Part shown: positions 36,188-45,800 of the stretch, one piece after another | Layout of the letters: the number at the start of each line of letters is the position of its first letter | How positions within the stretch are numbered: the stretch's first letter is position 1 | NCBI GenBank assembly: GCA_934230115.1 | Contig: CAKQEI010000003.1 | Coordinates: 1 to 63,825 of the forward strand | Reading direction: 5' to 3' | Length of the DNA: 63,825 bases | Source: an uncultured Prevotella sp. | GTDB lineage: Bacteria > Bacteroidota > Bacteroidia > Bacteroidales > Bacteroidaceae | Position numbers and translations under genes: made by a program | The notes under the pieces: generated by a model | The model's database searches: none | What the model was told of the DNA's origin: nothing | Seen by the model: only the letters and a program-made list of their open reading frames with translations

Positions 36188-36233
36188 AAAGCCTTCCGTA
36201 GGTGTCTTTCGAGACGCCTGCGGAAGGCTTTTT
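36188..36233 (+). terminator. Strong terminator in the fimbrillin leader
   Basis: 19-bp arms (AAAGCCTTCCGTAGGTGTC at 36188-36206; its partner at 36213-36231, two wobbles), a 6-nt loop and T5. It stands 78 nt before the first fimbrillin ATG, so most transcripts should stop here unless it is overridden. Confidence 0.88.
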
Positions 36234-36310
36234 GCGTTTTAGCATTAACCAACTGAAATAAGGCTTACGATTAACTTTCTTAAAAGAACAAAACATACCA
36301 TTCAATATAT

Positions 36311-37279
36311 ATGAAAGCAATCAAAATATTAACAATGGCAGCTTTGGCAACAGTAGTCTTTGCAAGCTGCTCCAACGAAGATGAATTGGCGCAAAGCAAT
36401 TATCCTGCGGACAATGTGGTTAGAATCATGACAAGCGTAGATGGCATGAATACCCGTGCCTCTTATGGTAGCAGTACGGCGAAACTCAGTTCGTTCGGCA
36501 TATGTATCAACAACGCAAGTAATGCCAAGTATACCTATGATAATATCAAGGTAACACAGGAAGGCAGCAATTGGAATCCTGCTACCCAGATGTTGTGGCA
36601 GAATTCAACTACAGCTGTTGACATCCTGGCTTATGCGCCATATCAGGATGGAAATAACGGAATCTTCGGAAAGACAGATTATGCCTTTTCTGTACAAGAA
36701 GACCAAAACAAGGCAGATGACTATTCTTCCGACCTTATTGTATATAAGAAAACTGGATTCAAACCTGAGTCGGATTTGAATACCAACCAGGCGGTTGATG
36801 TCTCATTCACCCATCTCCTCAGTCAGCTGAATCTCATTATCGAGTTGAGAGACCAGTTTAATCATAATAATAATGTTACGGAAACATTTGTAACTGATGT
36901 CAAGGTGAATGGCACCTACATCAGCAGCAAAGTGGATTTCACAGCACCCTCTATTGGTGTTAAAGTTGACGAAACCCAGGAAGCAACTGCCATTACTCCA
37001 CAAACTACAGGATTCACAGAGGCTAAGAACGCAACCGACCATGCCACCTTCAACTATTCTGCCATTGTGATTCCACAGACCGTTACTACTGGTAATTTCA
37101 GCATTTCGTTCAAGGTGGATGGCTCTGATTACATCTGGACTGCCACCAGCGATGTGAAATTTGTATCTGGTATGAAACATGAGTTGCATCTGTTGGTTGG
37201 TAAGGATGTAGTGCAAGGTGGCACCATAAGTGCGACGCCTTGGGGAGATGGAGGTACTGGAAGCTTAGAGACTGATTAA
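36311..37279 (+). CDS. Fimbrillin-like lipoprotein
   Basis: A 322-residue lipoprotein. MKAIKILTMAALATVVFASC is the signal and lipobox; SNEDELAQ follows. The body matches the fimbrillin (Mfa-like) pattern: RASYGSSTAKLSSFGICI near the start, mid-protein VDILAYAPYQD, FTHLLSQLNLIIEL and a C-terminal MKHELHLLVGKD.. WGDGG. Such proteins are subunits or tips of type V pili, matured at the surface by proteolysis. Base composition looks more AT-rich than the flanking genes. It is 31 nt upstream of a second fimbrillin-like gene. Confidence 0.85.
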   Translation: MKAIKILTMAALATVVFASCSNEDELAQSNYPADNVVRIMTSVDGMNTRASYGSSTAKLSSFGICINNASNAKYTYDNIKVTQEGSNWNPATQMLWQNSTTAVDILAYAPYQDGNNGIFGKTDYAFSVQEDQNKADDYSSDLIVYKKTGFKPESDLNTNQAVDVSFTHLLSQLNLIIELRDQFNHNNNVTETFVTDVKVNGTYISSKVDFTAPSIGVKVDETQEATAITPQTTGFTEAKNATDHATFNYSAIVIPQTVTTGNFSISFKVDGSDYIWTATSDVKFVSGMKHELHLLVGKDVVQGGTISATPWGDGGTGSLETD

Positions 37280-37310
37280 AGATTTGTTTGACATTTAAAA
37301 TAGACAAAAT

Positions 37311-38795
37311 ATGAAGATTACAAGATATATGGGAGCATTTGCTGTTATAGCAATGCTTGCCGCTTGCTCTACAGATGACGAGCAGGGCATCAACACAGCT
37401 GCCAATGAGGTGAAGATTGCTGCCACCGTTGGTGGAAACAGTATTTTTACCCGTAGTAATCCTTTGGGTACAAAAGTGGAACAAGAAAGCTTTAATGAGA
37501 ACGATGCCATCAGCGTAACTACTGAGGGCAAAACCGTGATTTATACCAAAAATAAGGCCGGACAATGGGCGAATGCGAATGACTATCTGGTCTGGACGGG
37601 TAATACCCAGACTTTCGAGGCTTGTTATCCTGAGAAGGCGGATGAAGGTTCCACCAATTCTTTCTCTGTAGGTTATGTCTCAACAGACCAATCTACAGAT
37701 GCGAAAATTGCTCAGTCTGATTATATGACATGCAGTAAAGAGATAAAAAAGGAAGAATTACCTGCCAACAGACAGTTGACATTGAACTTTGAACGTCAGA
37801 CGGCTCGCGTCATAGTCAAAGTAAGTGCTTTTGGAAATGAGTTCGAAGGACTGAATCCTACGCTTTCTGCCGTAGAAGTTTATTCTAAGCTGAAAGTTCC
37901 AGCAGGAGATGGTGACAGCTACGCAGCTATCAAAGCATATCAAGCAACAGACGAAAGTGGCAAAAATGTGTTCTATGCTTTGGTATCCCCTGGAGCTGCC
38001 AATTCTACAGAGAAATTCCTCAAACTCACTGTGACATACAATGATAGTGAGGGCAAACCTACTCAGACTAAAGTTCTGGATGTAACTGGAATTCCTGCTC
38101 TAGAAAAAGCCAAGAGCTATACCTATGATGTAAAAATAGGTAAGGACAAAGCTACAATAGGAAGTGTAAGTGTTACGGATTGGGGTCCTGGCGATGACAT
38201 TACTGGTGGCGATGCTGTAACACCTACAGAAAATGCCGTACTAATTATAAAAAATGCTTTGGCTGCGGGCGAAAAGAACATTGAAATCAGAAATTTGCCT
38301 GCAAATGCAGATATTAGTGTGTTTGATGCTATAAGAGAAGCTCTAAGCAGTGCAAGTGATGGCAGTATAGAATTAACTGTTTATGGAGTTGAGGCTTTGC
38401 CGTCTAAAGCATTTTCGAATTGTCAACCGCTGAAATCAATTAGCTTGCCACATGTAAAGAGTATAGACCGATATGCTTTTCAGGAGTGTAATCGTCTTGA
38501 AACAATCTATGCTCCGATAGTTTCATCTATAAGTGACGGTGCCTTTCTCTATTGTCATTGGCTAACATCGGTGACATTAGGTAATATTTCCACTGCAGGT
38601 TTCCGTATCTTTGATGATAATACTGAATTTGTAGATTTAACTTTGTCAAAAGATCAAAAGGTTATGACAGGAAGTGATTATGAAGGGTGGCAATCTGATG
38701 AATCTAAGGATTATGCAGATTCTGATGATCATTTACGAAGACGATTTCTTGGAAAAACATTCAATTCCATAAAATGTGGAAGTAAAATACATTAA
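37311..38795 (+). CDS. Fimbrillin-like lipoprotein with C-terminal BspA-type leucine-rich repeats
   Basis: A 494-residue lipoprotein. Lipobox AVIAMLAAC, then STDDEQG. Residues about 25-300 are fimbrillin-like (FTRSNPLGTKVEQ, LNFERQTARVIVKVSAFG, YDVKIGKDKATIGSVSVTDW). From about 340 the sequence changes to BspA/LRR_5 repeats (LPSKAFSNCQPLKSISLPHV, IDRYAFQECNRLETIYAP, ISDGAFLYCHWLTSVTLG). Fimbrillin and adhesive leucine-rich repeats in one chain suggest a pilus-tip adhesin. The LRR part is especially AT-rich. The last 60 residues (charged, ending SIKCGSKIH) look unlike a domain end and may be truncated. Confidence 0.85.
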   Translation: MKITRYMGAFAVIAMLAACSTDDEQGINTAANEVKIAATVGGNSIFTRSNPLGTKVEQESFNENDAISVTTEGKTVIYTKNKAGQWANANDYLVWTGNTQTFEACYPEKADEGSTNSFSVGYVSTDQSTDAKIAQSDYMTCSKEIKKEELPANRQLTLNFERQTARVIVKVSAFGNEFEGLNPTLSAVEVYSKLKVPAGDGDSYAAIKAYQATDESGKNVFYALVSPGAANSTEKFLKLTVTYNDSEGKPTQTKVLDVTGIPALEKAKSYTYDVKIGKDKATIGSVSVTDWGPGDDITGGDAVTPTENAVLIIKNALAAGEKNIEIRNLPANADISVFDAIREALSSASDGSIELTVYGVEALPSKAFSNCQPLKSISLPHVKSIDRYAFQECNRLETIYAPIVSSISDGAFLYCHWLTSVTLGNISTAGFRIFDDNTEFVDLTLSKDQKVMTGSDYEGWQSDESKDYADSDDHLRRRFLGKTFNSIKCGSKIH

Positions 38796-38889
38796 TATCA
38801 ACTTGGAAATTAATAACATTAGATAAACTCCTAAGTTGGGCAGGAGTACAAGGTGCTCAGCAAACATAGTCACCCGCACCTCACGGGAA

Positions 38890-38936
38890 ACGACAAGGGT
38901 CTATATGCCACGATGATAAGTGGCGTATAGACCCTT
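38890..38936 (+). repeat. 47-nt hairpin direct repeat, copy 2
   Basis: Identical to copy 1 at 35876 except for one base, in the same orientation, about 95 nt after the second fimbrillin stop. The two copies exactly bracket the fimbrillin genes and their leader (3,014 nt from copy to copy). Confidence 0.92.
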
Positions 38937-38959
38937 GATTATATTGTGATATTCGTAAT

Positions 38960-39052
38960 CTACATTTCCGCTTTCAGAAGACTTGTCAGCCGTTGTGGAT
39001 GATTGCCGAATATCTTCTTGAACGTGAGGTCAGGGTATGGTATCCCTGCCAT
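38960..39052 (-). pseudogene. N-terminal fragment of an Rpn/PD-(D/E)XK nuclease-family gene
   Basis: A 30-codon minus-strand frame beginning MAGIPYPDLTFKKIFGNHPQ and ending LLKAEM before TAG. DLTFKKIFGNHPQRL is the characteristic start of Rpn-type PD-(D/E)XK proteins (PDDEXK_2, often labelled nuclease-family transposase), normally about 300 residues. Everything after about residue 28 is missing. It lies between the second 47-nt repeat and the sulfatase gene. Confidence 0.75.
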
Positions 39053-39058
39053 ACCCTC
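39031..39058. repeat. GGGTATGG hairpin, copy 1
   Basis: GGGTATGG (39033-39040) pairs with CCATACCC (39049-39056). The minus-strand sequence differs at only a few positions from the terminator hairpin at 60976-61003. It overlaps the ATG of the Rpn fragment and lies 25 nt beyond the sulfatase stop, where it may serve as a terminator. Confidence 0.65.
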
Positions 39059-39081
39059 CTACATTGACTTAACCAATTATA

Positions 39082-40623
39082 TCAATACGGCAACGTAATC
39101 TTAAACATCGGGTTGTCCGTATGCTCCTTTTTAATCACGTCCACAAGTTCTTTTACAATCTCTGGGTTCTGTGCAGCGACATCATTGTCCTCATGAATAT
39201 CGTTGGCAAGATTATAAAGGCGCGGCTTTCCCTTAACTACAACAAGCTTCCAGTCGCCACGACGCACACCTATCTGGTCGGTCTCGTGAAATTCCCAATA
39301 CAGATGGTCGTGCTTCTGCTGTGCTTGGTCATTGCCAAGCAATGTAGGCGCGATGCTGAGTCCGTCGAAACCATCACCAGGCAGAGAACGGTTGGTGTAA
39401 CGCTTGCGGAAATTCTTCACCCCAGCAAGGTCGCAGAAGGTAGGCATGAGGTCGTAGAAAGCAAACTGAAGGTCGCTTACTGAGCCTGCCTTGATATGCT
39501 CAGGCCACCATGCAATGAAAGGAATGCGTATGCCACCCTCGTAGCACTGGCGCTTCAATCCACGCAACTTGCCGTCGCGTCCGAAATAAGCAGGATCGGC
39601 ACCACCCTCCTCATGAGGACCATTATCGGAAGTAAATATCACGAGAGTGTTCTTGTCGAGCCCCTTCTCCTTAAGCTTAGCCATAACCTCGCCCACATAA
39701 GAGTCGAGTCGGGTTATCATTCCGGCGAAATGGGCATGAGTATGCTCCACAGCATTATATCGCGAGCCTTCCTGTCCGCCCCAAGTCTTGTCGACAAAGA
39801 ACTTCTTCTTATATCCTTCGAGAATCTGGTCGTCGGGCTGTGCAAGCTCAGCATGAGGCAGAGTGTAGGTGAAGAATCCTACAAACGGATGCTGCGCGTC
39901 CTGCTTGTCAATCCACTCAAGAGCCTTGTCGTGGATGATACGTGCCGAATATTGAGGGCGCTTGTAGTAGTCGCGACCAAACATAGGATACTTGATGTTC
40001 TCCTCCATCACCTCGCGCACAACAGCCGTGTCGCCCATAGAACGTGAGTAGCGGTTGAGGAAGTTGGGATAATAGAGATGTGCCTGGAACTGGCATATAT
40101 ATCCATAGAACTCGTCAATGCCACGCTTGTCGGGTGTAGACGCTGAGCCTTCGTAACCGCCTGCCCACTTGCCAAACAAGCCTGTGCGGTAGCCACGATC
40201 CTTAAGCATCTCGGGCAATATCTTATGAGCCGGGTCGTAAGGCTCCTGTCCTACCACAGCAAAGTCTACATTATCGCCATACTTCACAGTGTTATCATAC
40301 GACCAGTATTCCTTGTTGCCACGCACATGTCCGTGACCCGAATGCTGACCTGTCATAACAGACGCACGCGAAGGAGCCGACACAGGCGAACCTGCATAAG
40401 CCTGTGTGAAACGCATACCCTCGCTTGCCATGCGGTCGATGTTAGGCGTAGAGATGAAGGGCTGTCCATAGCAAGCAAGGTCGCCATAGCCCATGTCATC
40501 ACACATAATGAAGATAATGTTTGGACGCGAAGCGTCAGCCTTCTGTGCCTTTGCTGGTTTTGCCTGCATGAATGAGGGCATGCAAGCAAAACCAGCCGAG
40601 GCTAATAATAATGTCTTGTTCAT
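39082..40623 (-). CDS. Serine-type sulfatase (arylsulfatase family)
   Basis: A 513-residue exported sulfatase. The N-terminus (MNKTLLLASAGFACMPSFMQA) is a signal peptide. The metal-binding IIFIMCDDMGYGDLACYG is followed by the modification motif SAPSRASVMTG, the S-x-P-S-R form whose serine must become formylglycine through an anaerobic maturase (not in the window). GRDGKLRGLKRQCYEGGIRIPF is the typical later motif. It lies downstream of susCD, past a terminator, and should remove sulfate from a host or algal glycan. Confidence 0.93.
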   Translation of the reverse strand: MNKTLLLASAGFACMPSFMQAKPAKAQKADASRPNIIFIMCDDMGYGDLACYGQPFISTPNIDRMASEGMRFTQAYAGSPVSAPSRASVMTGQHSGHGHVRGNKEYWSYDNTVKYGDNVDFAVVGQEPYDPAHKILPEMLKDRGYRTGLFGKWAGGYEGSASTPDKRGIDEFYGYICQFQAHLYYPNFLNRYSRSMGDTAVVREVMEENIKYPMFGRDYYKRPQYSARIIHDKALEWIDKQDAQHPFVGFFTYTLPHAELAQPDDQILEGYKKKFFVDKTWGGQEGSRYNAVEHTHAHFAGMITRLDSYVGEVMAKLKEKGLDKNTLVIFTSDNGPHEEGGADPAYFGRDGKLRGLKRQCYEGGIRIPFIAWWPEHIKAGSVSDLQFAFYDLMPTFCDLAGVKNFRKRYTNRSLPGDGFDGLSIAPTLLGNDQAQQKHDHLYWEFHETDQIGVRRGDWKLVVVKGKPRLYNLANDIHEDNDVAAQNPEIVKELVDVIKKEHTDNPMFKITLPY

Positions 40624-40663
40624 TTCTTTATCGTTTTAATTTCAGAATTATCTCATTTATGTA

Positions 40664-40695
40664 AAAAAAGACCAAGCTTACACTCGGTCTTTTTT
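40664..40695 (-). terminator. Terminator after susD
   Basis: AAAAAAGACC/GGTCTTTTTT, 10-bp arms running into a T-tract on the minus strand; 14 nt after the SusD stop and before the sulfatase. Confidence 0.85.
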
Positions 40696-40708
40696 ATATA
40701 AACTTTTT

Positions 40709-42793
40709 TTATTCAGCATTTCCGCCATTTAATCCAAACAGCTTGTCATAGCCTGGGTTCTGTGTAAGCTGCGGATTGAGAATTATCTGGCTTGTAGGCA
40801 CCATCATCAGATAATAAGTGTCGAGCCATCCACCAGATGTAAGCGGACTCGGATAGGTGTAAATCCATCCTGAGCCTACAGAGTTGTTCTCGCCTGTAGC
40901 CTTACCGTTTCGTTGTATCTCGTCGTAGTCGACAAATGATCCAGAATACTTGCTACCCTTTGTTCCATAAGGATTATCAGTAGCAGTAATCCACATTCCA
41001 CATGGCTGGCGGTTGACATAATAGGCAGCCTTAGCCCAACGACGAATGTCGTAGAATGCAAATCCTTCGCCAAATAACTCTATCTGACGCTCACGGCGAA
41101 TCTCCCAAAGCACAGGATTAACATCATAATTGCCAAACTTGCCACCCTTGCCTGTCCACCAAGGAGCATTGCCTTTGTCGCGGTTAGGATCGAAATTAGC
41201 ATCGATGTCAGCCACTGTCATGTGGGCTACACCCGAACGGTCGCGCAGCTTGTTGATTGTCTTGTCGGCTACACTCTGGTCGAAGCGACCGAGTTCCCAA
41301 GCGGCCTCTGCATAATTCAACATCACTTCCTCGATCTTGAAGATAGGTTTGTCGGCTGTGCAGTAAGAGCTTGAACCAGTAGAGAATTCCCACATGTCGT
41401 AGTGCTTCCATGTATAATAGCCAGTGCGGCAACGCATGTAAGCAGTAGTTGAATTATCCGTAAGGTTAGGACTGTTCTTGGTGAGCGACGCTCCCCAATT
41501 CTGTCCAGGCACACGCTTCATACCAGTACCACCGAATGTGCCACCACGCAAACATTGTGTGTTAGCCCCGAGATAGTCCATATATGTGCGATACTTGATT
41601 GCTTCCTCGGCAGTGACAGTATGTCCTTCAACCACATCACCGGCATTCAGATATTTCCATGTCTTGAACATGCTCACACCGTCAACCGAACCACCGTTAG
41701 GAGCCACTACGTATGGAGGCTGTATATTCTGATAGAGACGAGGGTCACGGTTGTCGAATGTGTCCCACATATCCTTGCCCTTACCTCCCTTGTAGCCAGA
41801 GTTAGGGTTGGCTATAGGCAGACCATTCTTCATAAGGAACATGTCGACAGTATACTGCGGCACATCCTCATTATGTGCAGCTATATGCTCAAAGTCGTTG
41901 CCACGGTTCATCAATATGCCATCAACATACTGCTTGTAGAAAATCACACCAGGCACATTGTGCAAATCCTCAGTGGTCCACATCTCGCCATAGCCTGCGG
42001 CAGGATAACTCTCTGTACCCATATACAGATTAGGATATTGGTTCATCAAGTCCTGCGACACCTCAATACACTTTGCAAGATACTGTTCGTAAGGCTCGTC
42101 AAGACCATGATACTTAGCCCATGTTCCCTCTCGCAGCAAGAATCGCGAAAGTGCAGCCTTGGCAGCATTTGCCGTGATAGTGTTGTCGCCATCGTCGTAG
42201 TTGCCAATATTTTCGGCGGCATATTCCAAGCAACTGATGATATTCTCGGCCACTTTTGCACGCGGAGTACGCGGACCGTAAGTCTCCTCACTACCCTCAT
42301 TGATAACATTATCAACCCAAGGCACATCGCCGAAACGGTCGATAAGCTCCATATACCACCATGCCTTGAAGAAATAGCCCACCGAACGCCAATGCTTAGC
42401 CTCAGCCTCATTGAGCACACCATCGTCGAGATGGCTCAGCATAATGTTTATACGGCGTATATATGTGAAGTCCCATCCACCACCTGATGTTGTCTGAGTG
42501 ATGTTCTGATAGGCATACGGGTTCATGGAGTTGTCACGGTTTGTGACAAGACCTCCATAGAAGTCGCCATAATACTGCGACTGTACGACGCAGTTGTTGA
42601 AATTGGTGCGTATATCTGTATTTGTAAACAAAGCATAGCACGGATACATAAACGCCTTGAAGTTGTCATACTCCAAAAAGGCAGTAGCCTCTGTAAGGTC
42701 TGTCTTCGGTATTTTCTCAAGAAAATCGTCATTACAGCTCGTCATAGAGAGTGATGCGGCAAGTGCAGCCGCAGCGAATATCTTAATTTTCAT
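40709..42793 (-). CDS. SusD/RagB-family glycan-binding lipoprotein
   Basis: A 694-residue surface lipoprotein. The start is set at MKIKIFAAAALAASLSMTSC, not 26 codons earlier, because that gives the lipoprotein signal. CNDDFLEKIPKTDLTEATAF is the standard SusD opening. The C-terminal half contains the RagB/SusD signature (IKEVMLNYAEAAWEL-type text, WEIRRERQIELFGEGFAFYDIRRW). It caps the SusC channel and delivers oligosaccharides. It is 23 nt downstream of susC. At 694 residues it is longer than the usual 500-600. Confidence 0.95.
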   Translation of the reverse strand: MKIKIFAAAALAASLSMTSCNDDFLEKIPKTDLTEATAFLEYDNFKAFMYPCYALFTNTDIRTNFNNCVVQSQYYGDFYGGLVTNRDNSMNPYAYQNITQTTSGGGWDFTYIRRINIMLSHLDDGVLNEAEAKHWRSVGYFFKAWWYMELIDRFGDVPWVDNVINEGSEETYGPRTPRAKVAENIISCLEYAAENIGNYDDGDNTITANAAKAALSRFLLREGTWAKYHGLDEPYEQYLAKCIEVSQDLMNQYPNLYMGTESYPAAGYGEMWTTEDLHNVPGVIFYKQYVDGILMNRGNDFEHIAAHNEDVPQYTVDMFLMKNGLPIANPNSGYKGGKGKDMWDTFDNRDPRLYQNIQPPYVVAPNGGSVDGVSMFKTWKYLNAGDVVEGHTVTAEEAIKYRTYMDYLGANTQCLRGGTFGGTGMKRVPGQNWGASLTKNSPNLTDNSTTAYMRCRTGYYTWKHYDMWEFSTGSSSYCTADKPIFKIEEVMLNYAEAAWELGRFDQSVADKTINKLRDRSGVAHMTVADIDANFDPNRDKGNAPWWTGKGGKFGNYDVNPVLWEIRRERQIELFGEGFAFYDIRRWAKAAYYVNRQPCGMWITATDNPYGTKGSKYSGSFVDYDEIQRNGKATGENNSVGSGWIYTYPSPLTSGGWLDTYYLMMVPTSQIILNPQLTQNPGYDKLFGLNGGNAE

Positions 42794-42816
42794 TGTGTTC
42801 GCTTTTTTATAGGTTA

Positions 42817-45800
42817 TTAGAATGTAATATTTGCACCCACTGATATTGTGCGGTAGTATGGATAATCCCACACGATAGAGTTGCTGGTGTTGCCCTCTGG
42901 GTCGTAGCCCTTAGGAAGGTCGGACAATGTTGCAAGGTTCTCCACACTCACATAAATGCGAGCCTGCTCCATTAGTACTCTCTTCACCCAAGTGCGGGGC
43001 AGAGTATAGCCGAGCGTGATGTTCTTCACACGCAGATAGGCTGCATTCTGCAGATACTTGTCGCTGACACGTGTGTTCGAACCCACATTGTTGCCCTGTC
43101 CATATATTCGGAACAACTTAGCATTAGGATTCTTCGGCACCATGTAGTCGGCACTCTCTGGGTCGTAGCTCTTAGCCTGCCAGTAGTCAGTCTGATTATA
43201 GAACAGTGGCTGGAACACGGCATCCGACGAACCTACACCCGCAAACGGGAAGATTGAAGAGCCTGAAAGCCAATAGTCACGCTTGCCTACACCCTGCAGA
43301 CGAACGTCGATGCTGAAGCCCTTGTAGCTTGCACCGAAGTTGGCACCAAACTGATAGCGTGCGCGGTTATTGCCAATAATCTTGCGGTCGCCTGGATCTT
43401 CAAGAGTGCCGGCACCGCTGTTGATAACACCATTGCCGTCAAGATCCTTGAATTTCTCATCACCCGGCTGCACCTTGTAACCTTGTATTGAGGTGACACC
43501 TTCCTTGAGAGTCCATACGCCACGCTTTGCATCGTCTGCCACGAAATCATTGATAGTATAGTAGCCGTCGGATACATAGCCCCAAATCTCACCAAGCTTC
43601 TGACCTACATAGTAGTCGCTTAGGAGTCCCGACTCATTGTTGTACTTCTTAATCTTGGCAGTATTGTCGTAGATATTGAAGCCCACATTATAGGCGAAAT
43701 CACCTATGCGGTCGCGCCAAGTGAGGTTTAGCTCCCATCCATTGGAAGTAAGGTCGGCAACATTCTGCAACGGAGCCGTAGCACCCACCACATTGGGAAT
43801 CTCAATACCCGCCGCGAGCATACCGTTAGTGCGGCGACGATACATATCGAATGTAAGCTGCAATCGGCTCTTAAGAGCTGTCACGTCGACACCGAAGTTT
43901 ACTGTCTTCACAGTCTCCCAGGTGAAGCTGCTACTAATAAGCCCTGGCGAAGAGATGATATTCACTTTGTCGTTTTTGTCAAGCCATACAGTGCTTGGAC
44001 CAACAGTCATTGTCGGCAGGAACTGGTAAGGATTGATGTTCTGATTGCCGATAGATCCATAACTTGCACGGAACTTGATATCATCGAGCCATGTGCGCGA
44101 CCACTCCATGAACTTCTCCTGTCCGAGACGCCAACCTACAGATACCGACGGGAAGAAACCAAAGCGGTCGTTCTTCGGGAATTTAGACGAACCATCATAG
44201 CGGCCGTTCAGCTCAAGCAAGTAGCGGTCCATGAAGGTATAGTTCAAGCGGGCAAAACCGCTGCGGATAGAATATTCCGAATAACTGTCGGTGATAGTCT
44301 TGTCGCCAGTGCCACCGGCAAACGATGGCACAGAAGGAGTGGTCTGTCCCTTCACCTGTCCGTAGAACGACTTGTAGGAATAGCTCTCCTGGTTGAAACC
44401 AGCCATAGCCTTGAACGAGTGCTCACCCCAACGATGCTCATAATTAGAGAATATATTGAGAGCGTCGTATCGTTTCTGAGTGTCCTGCATGCGGTAATAG
44501 TCCTGTCCCGACTCCACCGACCATTTTGCAGCAAGCTGAGTATCAGCAAAGCGGAAACGACCTGAATAGAAGTTCTGGTCGGAATTCTTTTTGTCGAAGG
44601 TATATTCAGCAGTAATGGTCCAGTCCTTAAGGGGCTTGAGGATAGAGCGTGTAGAAACACGAGTCACAGCAGTATTTGTGTACTGTACAGGCGCAAGATT
44701 GAGCATGTTGCTAGGCGTCTGCGACGGAAGATCCTCGTCAATGCCAAGTATTGCCCCTGGAATATTACCCTCGGGATAATAGCTCACAAGACGTGTGGTG
44801 TAGAAGCCCGACATATTGCCCACATTCTGTGGAGCCCGCTTGTCGGCATCTGTATAAAGAAGGCTTACTTCCTGTGTGAACCATTTATTGACATCAGCCG
44901 ACACAAAAGCCGAGATGTTCTTACGTGAGTATTTGTCCTTGCTTGTAAGCAACGGACCATCCTCGCTGCTCAAGCCTGCCGACATACGGAAGCGTATGCG
45001 GTCGTTGCCGCCAGAGATAGATACATTATGGTTCTGCAAAGCACCCGTAGTGAGAATCTTCTTATACATATTCTTCTCGCTGAGCCAATACACACGGCCA
45101 TCGGCATCCTTGTAAATACCATCGCCAACGGTATTGAGCGACGAAGGATTCTGCTTGTATTGCTGCAGATACTCGCGCCACTTCGACACGTCGCCATTGC
45201 CAGCCCAATACGAGTTGGTGTAGCCTGCCTCCATATAGGCATCAAGATACTCTGTAAGACTCGACTGCTCAAGCAAGTTGAGCGAACTTTCCCAACCCAC
45301 ATTGAAGTTGTAGTTGAGATTTATTTTTGATTTGTCCTTAGGACGTTTTGTGGTAACAAGAATCACACCACCAGCTGCACGCGCACCATAAATAGCCGAC
45401 GATGCAGCGTCCTTCAATACCGACACGCTTTCGATGTCGTCTGGATTGAGAAGGCTTATGTCGCCCTCCACATTGTCAATAAGCACAAGTGGCGCACCAC
45501 CGTTGATTGACAATGTACCACGAATGTTGAACGACTTGCTTGTACCAGGGCCAGTACCGCCACCAATTGTCAGTCCAGGCATAGCTCCCTGCAATGCCGA
45601 AGCAGCACTTGTCACAGGACGGTCGCCAAGCACATCTGACATCTTCACCTGGGAGACAGAACCAGTAAGATTCTCTTTCTTCTGAGTGCCGAAACCCACT
45701 ACTACTACTTCCTCAAGGCTCTTGTTGTCTTCTTTGAGAGTGATTTTCAAGGGTGTTCCGTTCCACACCACTTCCTGGGGTATGAAACCAATGAATGACA

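Noticed and set aside
38848..38933. Frame starting GQEYKVLSKHSHPHL and running into repeat copy 2
   Set aside because: It has no start codon and a stop just before it; the hairpin sequence itself accounts for the last residues.
41555..42487. 310-codon plus-strand open frame
   Set aside because: Antisense to susD; rich in Cys, His and Ile from complementary codons, with no recognisable fold.
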